A stretch of DNA of 64,000 bases from Paludibacteraceae bacterium (GTDB lineage: Bacteria; Bacteroidota; Bacteroidia; Bacteroidales; Paludibacteraceae), in assembly GCA_017517845.1 (NCBI GenBank), contig JAFWXW010000009.1:1-64000 (forward strand). The letters run 5' to 3'. The notes under the pieces were generated by a model. It was not told the DNA's origin and made no database searches. It saw only the letters and a program-made list of their open reading frames with translations. Numbering within the stretch: position 1 is the first letter of the stretch; each line of letters starts with the position of its first letter. Positions 44,725 through 51,860 of the stretch are shown here, one piece after another. A program made the translations under genes and the position numbers.

Positions 44725-44820
44725 TATATTTGTAGAGATTTTATTGATATGGTAAAAATGCCTATGAACTTACCATAGTTTATCATCACGGACACTGCAC
44801 GCAGTGTCCCTACATTTTTA
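44725..44820 (+). ncRNA. Possible further small RNA unit
   Basis: TATATTTG (44725-44732) is followed by a perfect 8-bp hairpin TATGGTAA/TTACCATA (44748-44777). The palindrome GGACACTGC/GCAGTGTCC (44790-44809) then leads into CTACATTTTTATT, as an intrinsic terminator would. The layout repeats that of the units at 41521 and 44945. No -33 box at standard spacing. Confidence 0.4.
44790..44809. repeat. Palindrome GGACACTGC-AC-GCAGTGTCC, copy 3
   Basis: The 20-bp sequence is identical to copy 1 at 23635-23654. Confidence 0.92.
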
Positions 44821-44944
44821 TTGTGCAATCTTAATAATTCTAGATTTTAGAACAAAAAGTAGGGTGGTTTAAGGTGAAATCTTCTAGAATTTAGAATCTT
44901 CTAAATATTGCGTCCCAACCATCGCTTTTTTTAGATTCTTCGAG

Positions 44945-45090
44945 CAAAAATTTGCCTTTGTCGTATGATTTTTCAACATTTTGTAGTATATTTGCAACTG
45001 AAAGTAGGTCTGTTTCATTTGAGTCGGCTACTTTTACGTCGAGAATAGAGCTGTTTGATGATAATTCAAGCAGCTCTATTTTTATTACCT
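44945..45090 (+). ncRNA. Small-RNA-like unit, copy B
   Basis: The upstream block matches copy A (CCTTTGTCGTATGATTTTTC and the following bases to TATATTTG at 44987-44994). The candidate transcript starts near 45000. AAAGTAG (45001) pairs with CTACTTT (45028). The terminator hairpin ATAGAGCTGTTTGA pairs with TCAAGCAGCTCTAT (45045-45079), followed by TTTTTATTACCTCAAATGA. The hairpin has an A-T to G-C exchange compared with copy A. There is no plus-strand gene downstream, so it is not a leader. Confidence 0.7.
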
Positions 45091-45102
45091 CAAATGAATC
45101 TT

Positions 45103-45396
45103 CTACTCACATTTTTCTTCCCAGGGGCGAATGCATTTGCCGAGTTTTTCGCACCAAACGTAGCCTGCAGATGGTATGCAGCCGTGCTCGTCCCTGTCAC
45201 CACCCACTATATGTTGAACTTTTACAGAATCTGAAACTACTTCTTTTTCTGCTTCTGCCATAGTAGTATCAATCTTTTGAGTTATAGGATCTTCCTTAAT
45301 TCCTGTTTGTTCTTTATTGCTAGTTTGAGCATTCTTACTAGTACAACAAGAAAGTAGCATAGATGCCACTATCAATGATAATATTATTTTTTTCAT
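45103..45396 (-). CDS. Small lipoprotein with Cys-rich C-terminal domain
   Basis: The 97-residue product has a lipoprotein signal ending LLSCC; the acylated Cys is one of the pair. A charged, Thr/Glu-rich linker follows, then a compact C-terminal domain with four cysteines: GDRDEHGCIPSAGYVWCEKLGKCIRPWEEKCE. The same Cys/Trp pattern closes assorted small envelope proteins in other bacteria; its function is not known to me. The gene overlaps maf by 4 bp and ends the long minus-strand run. Small-RNA copy B points toward its 3' end. Confidence 0.7.
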   Translation of the reverse strand: MKKIILSLIVASMLLSCCTSKNAQTSNKEQTGIKEDPITQKIDTTMAEAEKEVVSDSVKVQHIVGGDRDEHGCIPSAGYVWCEKLGKCIRPWEEKCE

Positions 45397-45980
45397 AATG
45401 TTTCAATAAAAGATTTTAATTCGTCGTATAAACGTTTTACAGGAAGTCCCATAACATTAAAATAAGACCCAACTATTTTTTCTATTCCTATATAACCAAT
45501 CCATTCTTGCACGCCGTAGGAACCAGCCTTGTCAAATGGTTTATATTTTTCTATATAGTAATTAATTTCCTCATCAGTAAGTTTTCCAAAGTGTACTTCG
45601 GTACTTGAATAAAACTTTACACACTTGTCTTTGGTAAAAATACATACAGCAGTTATCACCTCATGAACATTGCCAGATAGGGCTTTGATCATACAGAAGG
45701 CATCTTCCTCATTTTTTGGTTTACCTATGATTTTATCATTAAGAATAACCACAGTATCTGCTGTAATGCCAATGGTCTTGTCTTCTAACAAAGGTTTATA
45801 TGCACCTGCTTTTGCCTCACTTATATACATCACAGCATCTGCACCTTTGAGTTCCAAAGGAAAACTCTCATCTGCATCTACACTACAAGTACTAAATTCC
45901 ACGTCTAGCCCCTTAAGTAGTTCTCTGCGGCGAGGAGACTGAGAAGCCAATACCAATTTATATCCTTTTAAATCAAGCAT
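45393..45980 (-). CDS. maf: Maf-like nucleoside triphosphate pyrophosphatase
   Basis: Cytoplasmic house-cleaning enzyme that hydrolyses non-canonical or excess nucleotides (dTTP/UTP-type in YhdE relatives) to the monophosphate. The 195-residue length is normal. Visible are the N-terminal ASQSPRRRELLKGL, DADESFP, ADTVVILNDKIIGKP and the late DKAGSYGVQEWIG with the conserved lysine/tyrosine region. It overlaps the prenyltransferase gene upstream by 8 bp. Confidence 0.92.
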   Translation of the reverse strand: MLDLKGYKLVLASQSPRRRELLKGLDVEFSTCSVDADESFPLELKGADAVMYISEAKAGAYKPLLEDKTIGITADTVVILNDKIIGKPKNEEDAFCMIKALSGNVHEVITAVCIFTKDKCVKFYSSTEVHFGKLTDEEINYYIEKYKPFDKAGSYGVQEWIGYIGIEKIVGSYFNVMGLPVKRLYDELKSFIETL

Positions 45981-46938
45981 TTAAAATATATGAATAGTTT
46001 AGTATAAATAAATATCCCACAACAGCAGCATATAGAGTACCTATAAGCATAATAAACTTAATAAAAGTACTTATCTGCCTCCAATCTCTACGTTTTTCTG
46101 CCTTACCAATCCAGAAAATAAGAATGATACTAGGAACTAAAATGCCCAAGATATAATATTTGGTACTGATATTATCAGTTTGGAATGGATTAAGATAAAA
46201 ACAGAAATAACCAACTATAAGTGCACTGATTAGTGTGACCACTGTAAGTACTATTTTTGTGGTGTTTATACCTAAGACTATAGGCAGACTATGACATTCC
46301 ATTTCTCTGTCTCCTTCTATGTCTTCTATGTCTTTTACCACTTCTCTAATAAAAGTGAATAGGAAGGCAAATAACCCAAATGTGCTTACCCAAGCATATA
46401 CCTCAGTCAAGATTCCTGTTTTATATATTAAAACTCCATATTCATTTTCTAAACTTGTGGCAGCAAGATAGCCAATAGAAAAAACAGAAAGAAATGAGCA
46501 TAATGAAATGACTAGATTTCCTAGTAGGAAGATTCTTTTATAACTAGACGAGTAGAACCAAAGCATACCAGATATCACGGCAAACAATATGGCAACGTTT
46601 AGTTTATTCAATAATATGCCTAACGCAATACCACACGCTATGCCTATGCCAAAACAAATTTGGAAAGCCCAACCTGCAGTATTTCTAGATATGGTGTTTC
46701 CAATTATCACCTTTGTAGGTTTATTTATTTGGTCTATTTTGGTGTCGAAATAGTCATTTACTATATATCCGCCTGCGGCAATGAAAATAGTAGCACATAA
46801 CAATAAACCAAAGATAGGATATTGATAGGGTAGGGTGATGGCATATTTAGCCAATATAGGTTTGATTACCCCAAAAAACATTAATGTTTGAAGTACCCCT
46901 AGGAATAATAAATTTTTCCAACGTATTAATTGTAACAT
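45973..46938 (-). CDS. UbiA family prenyltransferase (geranylgeranylglycerol-phosphate geranylgeranyltransferase-like)
   Basis: Integral inner-membrane prenyltransferase with about eight to nine hydrophobic segments. The two Asp-rich motifs needed for Mg-prenyl-PP binding are NDYFDTKIDQ (about 66-75) and DIEDIEGD (about 210-217). I chose ATG 46938 (MLQLIRWKNLLFLGV), 4 bp after the kdsC stop; the longer frame adds MMMKPLYGKI and overlaps kdsC. Bacteroidota homologues in this position are annotated as geranylgeranylglycerol-phosphate synthases, but the acceptor is not proven. It lies in a run with maf, kdsC and DUF2520 genes. Confidence 0.82.
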   Translation of the reverse strand: MLQLIRWKNLLFLGVLQTLMFFGVIKPILAKYAITLPYQYPIFGLLLCATIFIAAGGYIVNDYFDTKIDQINKPTKVIIGNTISRNTAGWAFQICFGIGIACGIALGILLNKLNVAILFAVISGMLWFYSSSYKRIFLLGNLVISLCSFLSVFSIGYLAATSLENEYGVLIYKTGILTEVYAWVSTFGLFAFLFTFIREVVKDIEDIEGDREMECHSLPIVLGINTTKIVLTVVTLISALIVGYFCFYLNPFQTDNISTKYYILGILVPSIILIFWIGKAEKRRDWRQISTFIKFIMLIGTLYAAVVGYLFILNYSYILNA

Positions 46939-46942
46939 AATT

Positions 46943-47473
46943 TTACCATATAGTGGCTTCATCATCACGAAGCCAATTATCTTGAGCTTTTAAAACTTGT
47001 TCTATCACATCACGAGCACAACCCTCGCCACCTTTGCAGTGAGAAATATATTTTGAAATTTCTTTAATCTCTGGAGCTGCATCTGCAGGGCAACAAGGTA
47101 CTCCTACCATTTTCATAACCTTTAAATCTGGGATATCATCACCCATATATAGTACATTTTCTGGGTTTAGATTATATTTTTCCATTAAAGCCTGGAACTC
47201 AACAATCTTGTTATGACAACCTAGATAAATGTCATCATGCATGCCCAATGCTGCAAATCTGCTTGTTAGATACTCTGTATTTGCACCAGTGATAATTGCC
47301 ACTTTGTAACCTAGTTTACTTGCTAAATGAAGTGCATATCCGTCTTTTACATTTCCTGTGCGTACAGGCAGTCCAGTGTCTGAGTTTAGGTTCATAACAT
47401 TGGCACTAAGCACGCCATCTACATCAAAAATAAAGACTTTAATGTCCTTTAAAAGTTCCTTAAAATTTTTCAT
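46943..47473 (-). CDS. kdsC: KdsC-type HAD phosphatase (3-deoxy-D-manno-octulosonate 8-phosphate phosphatase)
   Basis: Releases Kdo from Kdo-8-phosphate for LPS inner core. ATG 47473 (MKNFKELLKDIKVF) is preferred; the longer frame runs back into the DUF2520 gene. It has 176 residues, the normal size for the cap-less C0 HAD family. The nucleophile and acid are in FDVDGVL (about 15-21). Motif II is ITGANTE, the lysine KIVEF and the late MGDDIPDL are also present. It overlaps the DUF2520 gene by 14 bp. Confidence 0.9.
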   Translation of the reverse strand: MKNFKELLKDIKVFIFDVDGVLSANVMNLNSDTGLPVRTGNVKDGYALHLASKLGYKVAIITGANTEYLTSRFAALGMHDDIYLGCHNKIVEFQALMEKYNLNPENVLYMGDDIPDLKVMKMVGVPCCPADAAPEIKEISKYISHCKGGEGCARDVIEQVLKAQDNWLRDDEATIW

Positions 47474-48227
47474 CTTGGATGCTTTCTGTGATAAGTTTAT
47501 ATATTTCTTTTTCTCTACCAGAAAGAGCATTTAACTGTTTTTCTATTACCTTGCTATCACGTCTAATGGCAGGTCCAGTTTGTGCTTTTCTAGGGTGAAG
47601 TGTTTTAATTTTTTCTGTAGTTTCACTAATGAGTGGAAGCATATCATCAAATGATAAACCCGCTTTTTCTAGTATATCACTTGCTATGCTATATAGATTA
47701 TTTGTGAAGTTACATGCAAATACAGCAGCTAGGTGTACTTTTGCTCTAGTTGCAGAATTTACAACCTTGGCTCTTTCTGAAATGGTGCTTGCGAATGCTA
47801 ATAATGTATCTGTATTAGTATTGTTGTTCGCTTCTATGTATAAAGGAATTTGAGTAAAATCTACTTCTTTTGCTTTGGATAATGTTTGTAGTGGATAGAG
47901 TATGCCTATATTAGAAGAGAAGTCACTTAAAATATCCATTGGAACACTTCCTGCTGTATGTACTACTAGTGCATCTCTTCTAGGTGTGAAAGTACTTAGT
48001 GCACTGAGTATGGCATCATCTTTTACACTATAAATATAAAGTTCTGCAGATGTATTAAAATCATCTGCAGAACTAGTATATGGGACATCTAATAGGGTGC
48101 CTAATTCTCTAGCAGATTCCTCTGTTCTACTTGCTATTTGTAGAATATTAAATCCTGCATTTTTTATGGCTTTACTCAAGTGAGTTGCCACATTCCCTGC
48201 ACCTATAATGACAACATTTTTAATCAT
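47460..48227 (-). CDS. Rossmann-like / DUF2520 domain protein
   Basis: The 255-residue protein has an NADP-type Rossmann start (NVVIIGAGNVATHLSKAIKNAG) and a C-terminal helical DUF2520 region (ATRAKVHLAAVFACNFTNNLYSIASDILEKAGL). The two-domain layout is that of pyrroline-5-carboxylate reductase/F420-like oxidoreductases; the true substrate is unknown. The start overlaps the nitroreductase stop by 1 base, and the end overlaps kdsC. Confidence 0.85.
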   Translation of the reverse strand: MIKNVVIIGAGNVATHLSKAIKNAGFNILQIASRTEESARELGTLLDVPYTSSADDFNTSAELYIYSVKDDAILSALSTFTPRRDALVVHTAGSVPMDILSDFSSNIGILYPLQTLSKAKEVDFTQIPLYIEANNNTNTDTLLAFASTISERAKVVNSATRAKVHLAAVFACNFTNNLYSIASDILEKAGLSFDDMLPLISETTEKIKTLHPRKAQTGPAIRRDSKVIEKQLNALSGREKEIYKLITESIQDEKF

Positions 48228-48757
48228 TAAAATTTTTCTGAGTGGATTTTTTCAAACTGTAGTTTGTCTTCATTAAAGGGTTTACGTTCCATTCCTTTGT
48301 AACCAATTCCTATGATACATTCCACAGCGTATTTTTCTGGAATACCTAGAATTTCTTTTATCTTGTCTTCTGCCATTGTGCCTTCTTCTACACCTGTACG
48401 TTTTCTCACTTGGCACCAGCAACTTCCTAAACCTAGGTCTTCTACTGTTAATTGGATATTAAATGCTGCCACAGAGCAGTCTTCTACCCAAACATCACTT
48501 TTTTCTGTATCTGCTATAATTACAATAGAAAGTGGAGCTTCTGCCACAAATGCAGCACCAAATGGTTTGCATTTAGACATTGCTTCTTGGGTTTCTTTGT
48601 TTGTTACTACAATAAATTCCCAAGGGTTAAGGCTTTTGCCAGCAGGAGACATTAGAGCATTTCTTAGGATTGCATCTATTTTTTCTTGTTCTACTGGTTG
48701 CTCTGTGAATTTTCTGTGACTTCTGCGTACTTGCAGTAATTTATACATTGATTCCAT
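48227..48757 (-). CDS. Nitroreductase family protein
   Basis: The 176-residue FMN-dependent NAD(P)H oxidoreductase begins MYKLLQVRRSHRKFTEQPV, where the RRSHRKF arginines bind the FMN phosphate. The middle WEFIVVTNKE and the GSCWCQVRKR region match the family. It would reduce nitro or quinone compounds or flavins; the physiological substrate is not known. It is 1 bp away from the barrel gene. Confidence 0.88.
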   Translation of the reverse strand: MESMYKLLQVRRSHRKFTEQPVEQEKIDAILRNALMSPAGKSLNPWEFIVVTNKETQEAMSKCKPFGAAFVAEAPLSIVIIADTEKSDVWVEDCSVAAFNIQLTVEDLGLGSCWCQVRKRTGVEEGTMAEDKIKEILGIPEKYAVECIIGIGYKGMERKPFNEDKLQFEKIHSEKF

Positions 48758-48758
48758 A

Positions 48759-49406
48759 TTATTTTAAAACATTAAATAAATATACTATTGATACACTAAT
48801 GGTTTGATTGTTGGATTTATCAAAATCGTCTTTTTTACTTGCACTAAAGATGTTTCCCAATCCAAAGTGATAACGTGCTTCTAGCTGAAAAGCACCAGCC
48901 TTCTGTGTCCTAAATTCCACTCCTAAACCACCTGTTATGCCGTAATCAAACCTGTTTTGAATTTCTTTTGTTTGTTGTATTCCAGCATTGGTAGAGAATG
49001 GGGCAGTGGCTGCATCAGAAACCATATATCTTATTTCTGGACCTAGGTTTATAAAGAACTTGGTATTTCTTTTTCCAAAGTATATATGAGCTAAAATAGG
49101 TAATTCTAAAAAATCAAATCTGTGACTATAAATTTCACCTTCTGGACTAGTTTCTGACCAACCTTGTGCACTATAGTTTAGCTCTCCTTGAATACCAAAA
49201 TATTTAAGGTTTACATATCTAACAGTGAAACCACCTTTGTATCTAACATCAAAGTTTTGTGCAACACTTGGAACGAATGAAACGTGTGGCCATAGATTAA
49301 CGCCTTGGTTTGTACCTATGTATAACTCAGGTTTAATCATTTTATATTGACCAAAAGCCAATGAGAAAATGAAAAAAAGTGAAATACTTAAGATTAATCT
49401 ACGCAT
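48759..49406 (-). CDS. Outer-membrane beta-barrel protein, PorT-like
   Basis: The 215-residue protein has a signal peptide (MRRLILSISLFFIFSLAFGQ). An eight-stranded barrel pattern follows, with glycine-rich alternating strands (GFTVRYVNLKYFGIQGELNYSAQGW, YGITGGLGVEFRTQKAGAFQLEARYHFGLG). It resembles the PorT/OMP_b-brl_2 group of the T9SS and porin-like families. The assignment to the T9SS is only suggestive; other members are simple membrane proteins. It is directly behind the LysM gene (1 bp gap). Confidence 0.75.
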   Translation of the reverse strand: MRRLILSISLFFIFSLAFGQYKMIKPELYIGTNQGVNLWPHVSFVPSVAQNFDVRYKGGFTVRYVNLKYFGIQGELNYSAQGWSETSPEGEIYSHRFDFLELPILAHIYFGKRNTKFFINLGPEIRYMVSDAATAPFSTNAGIQQTKEIQNRFDYGITGGLGVEFRTQKAGAFQLEARYHFGLGNIFSASKKDDFDKSNNQTISVSIVYLFNVLK

Positions 49407-49407
49407 C

Positions 49408-51078
49408 TTATTCTATTATATTTAAACCTTTGGAATCTATCTTTTGTAAGATAACGCCCAAGTTACTATATCCACCTAATCCCATTTTTGAGAAAGAGAA
49501 ATTCATTTGAATGCCTTCTTCCGAAATATATTCTAGGTGTTTATCAAATCTCTTTCCGTATCTATTCATATTTCTAACGAAGAATTGGAAAATATCAAAC
49601 CCAAATATTGCATAGTTTGGTGTTTGTTGAACACCTGGTATTCCAAATTTATTTATGAATAGGTTAAAGAAACGTTTGGTTCTATTATTATCATAATCTG
49701 TATAATAGCTAGTGAAACTATATACTGGAAGTGAATATAATTCATCTATTTGATAACCACTCCATTCTGGGAATGCAAATACTGATACGTTTTTTGCCTT
49801 AACCAATTCCAATTGTTCTCCCAATTTATTTAATAGAACTTCATTGCTACTTGGTGTTAAGAATATAATTTCCTTTTCTGATAATGAAGCAATAGAATCT
49901 ATTTTAGAAGCTATTTTACTATCGTCAATATATTGATATTCTATATTATGTTTCTCCAATTGTGGCAATAAAAGATCTGTAAAACCACTCTTGTTATAAG
50001 TAGTGATAGATGCAGTTTGTGATATAATCACTTTTTTATTTGCAAATAGTTCACAGAACTTTTCTGATAATCTTGGATAAATATCTTTTTGTGGTGAAAC
50101 CACTTGATAAAGATATTTATTGGTATTAATATCAGTGATATTAGATGAGAATGGAATAATAGTTTTGATTTTGTTCTCTTGAGCAAATTTAGCCACGTAT
50201 GAAACTTGACTTTGGTATGCAGGACCTATGATTAAATCCATTTGTTTAAGCATAGGATTATTAAGTACAGATGTTATCTGACTATGTGTTTTACCTATGT
50301 CGTATGAATATAAATCAATATTAAAACCAAGTGACGCTAGAGAATCTGCTGCTATGACACAACCTTTGTAGAAATCTACAAAACGGTCCATACTAGCATC
50401 TCTTTTGGTGGCATCTAGCATAAAAGGAAGTAGAATGGCTATTTTAAAGTTTCCATTATAATCTTTGCTAATAGTTTCGCCAAAATCTAATTCAGAATTT
50501 AATAGAGTATCTAGTGCATCTGTATATTTATCTATAGTGTCTTCTGTATTGATAAATGCTTGTTTAACTAGAGCATTATATTTATCAGTTTGATCTTTTA
50601 TGGCTTTTTCTTGAAGTTTCTTTTGTTCTTTTTTTATGGCTACACTATCTGGAATATAAAGTTTATCTCCAATGCTAAGTGTTGTGGCACTAGGATTAAC
50701 TTTTAAAATGTCATCTACACTCACTTTATATTTTTTTGATAGACTATATAGTGTGTCTTTTGGACGAATGGTATATGTTTTTACAGGAAAATCTGGTTTT
50801 TCATTCTCCTTTTTTTGTGTTGCAATGATAGGATTTTCCACCACTGGAACCTTAATAATCTGTCCTAGTTGAAGACCATTTTCTATTTGAGGATTAGCCT
50901 CAATAATCATGGTTTGAGGTACACCAAAGCGTTGGCTTATGGCATAATATCCTTCGCTTTTTTGCACTGTGTATAAATAATATTCTTTGCCCTCTATTGT
51001 AATTTTGGGGTAAGTCTTATTACCTGCAATAGCTACTAGTGCTATAAGACAAGAAAGTATTAGTAATAATTTTCTCAT
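49408..51078 (-). CDS. LysM domain protein with periplasmic-binding-protein-like domain
   Basis: The 556-residue secreted protein has a signal peptide (MRKLLLILSCLIALVAIAG). Two LysM domains follow (about 36-78, YTVQKSEGYYAISQRFG, and about 95-140, YTIRPKDTLYSLSKKYKV) that bind glycan strands. After a Lys/Gln-rich linker comes a type-1 periplasmic-binding fold (about 210-550, FKIAILLPFMLDATKRDASMDRFVDFYKG, LIIGPAYQSQVSYVAKFAQENKIKTIIPFSS). It might anchor at peptidoglycan and sense or present a ligand; function unproven. It sits between ribE and the barrel gene. Confidence 0.85.
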   Translation of the reverse strand: MRKLLLILSCLIALVAIAGNKTYPKITIEGKEYYLYTVQKSEGYYAISQRFGVPQTMIIEANPQIENGLQLGQIIKVPVVENPIIATQKKENEKPDFPVKTYTIRPKDTLYSLSKKYKVSVDDILKVNPSATTLSIGDKLYIPDSVAIKKEQKKLQEKAIKDQTDKYNALVKQAFINTEDTIDKYTDALDTLLNSELDFGETISKDYNGNFKIAILLPFMLDATKRDASMDRFVDFYKGCVIAADSLASLGFNIDLYSYDIGKTHSQITSVLNNPMLKQMDLIIGPAYQSQVSYVAKFAQENKIKTIIPFSSNITDINTNKYLYQVVSPQKDIYPRLSEKFCELFANKKVIISQTASITTYNKSGFTDLLLPQLEKHNIEYQYIDDSKIASKIDSIASLSEKEIIFLTPSSNEVLLNKLGEQLELVKAKNVSVFAFPEWSGYQIDELYSLPVYSFTSYYTDYDNNRTKRFFNLFINKFGIPGVQQTPNYAIFGFDIFQFFVRNMNRYGKRFDKHLEYISEEGIQMNFSFSKMGLGGYSNLGVILQKIDSKGLNIIE

Positions 51079-51090
51079 ATTATCTCAATC

Positions 51091-51696
51091 TTACTTTAAT
51101 AATGTATTTTTTCTGCAGATATACTTGCCGATGATGTCAAATTCCAAGTTTACTACAGTGTCTTTCTTTATATTTTTGAAGTTTGTATTTTCAAATGTGT
51201 ATGGAATAATACACACTTGGAAAGTATTATTAGTAGGGTTACAAACAGTTAAGCTTACGCCGTTTACTGTTACAGAACCTTTATCTACTGTGAAATATCC
51301 TCTTTCTATCATCTCTTTTGACGACTCATATTGGAATGTGAATATCCAACTTCCTTGTGCATCTTCTACATTTACACATTTTGCAGTTTGATCTACGTGA
51401 CCTTGAACTATATGCCCGTCCAAACGACCGTCCATTATCATACTGCGTTCTATATTTACTAAATCACCTACATTTAGTAATCCTAAATTACTGCGTTCTA
51501 GGGTCTCTTTCATAGCAGTGACAGTGTATGTGTCATCTTCTATTTTTACTACAGTAAGACAAACACCATTGTGTGCCACACTTTGGTCTATTTTTAGTTC
51601 ATTTGTAAATGAACAATATAGTGTAAAGTGTAAGTTTTCTAACTCTTTTTCTATTTTTACCACCTTAGCGGTTTCTTCTACAATACCTGAAAACAT
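51091..51696 (-). CDS. ribE: Riboflavin synthase alpha chain
   Basis: Dismutates two 6,7-dimethyl-8-ribityllumazine molecules to riboflavin. The 201-residue length is right, with two homologous beta-barrels. Barrel one starts MFSGIVEETAKVV and has HNGVCLTVV (about 42-50). Barrel two has GHIVQGHVD and VNGVSLTVCNP (about 144-154). No FMN riboswitch is seen upstream. It is transcribed toward the LysM gene, 12 bp away. Confidence 0.93.
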   Translation of the reverse strand: MFSGIVEETAKVVKIEKELENLHFTLYCSFTNELKIDQSVAHNGVCLTVVKIEDDTYTVTAMKETLERSNLGLLNVGDLVNIERSMIMDGRLDGHIVQGHVDQTAKCVNVEDAQGSWIFTFQYESSKEMIERGYFTVDKGSVTVNGVSLTVCNPTNNTFQVCIIPYTFENTNFKNIKKDTVVNLEFDIIGKYICRKNTLLK

Positions 51697-51730
51697 ATAA
51701 TTTAGACTTATGTTGTGTTTATTTGTTTAA

Positions 51731-51860
51731 ACTCCTAACTGCGATTTTGCTCTCGCTACTCGAAATTACTCGCTACGCTCGTGATTGATGGCTGCACTCG
51801 GGATAACTCAAGCAAGCTTGGTTCTCCTCTCGTTTGCACATCAATTCCTAACTACCGAGT
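51731..51860 (-). repeat. Composite intergenic repeat, copy 5 (at the relA/spoT 3' end)
   Basis: On the minus strand the gene's last codons GTAGTTAGGAATTGA run into the tail: TGTGCAAACGAGAGGAGAACC, AAGCTTGCTTGAGTTATCCCGAGTGCAGCC and ATCACGAGCGTAGCGAGTAA. CGAGTAGCGAGAGC and GTTAGGAG units close the element. Confidence 0.85.
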
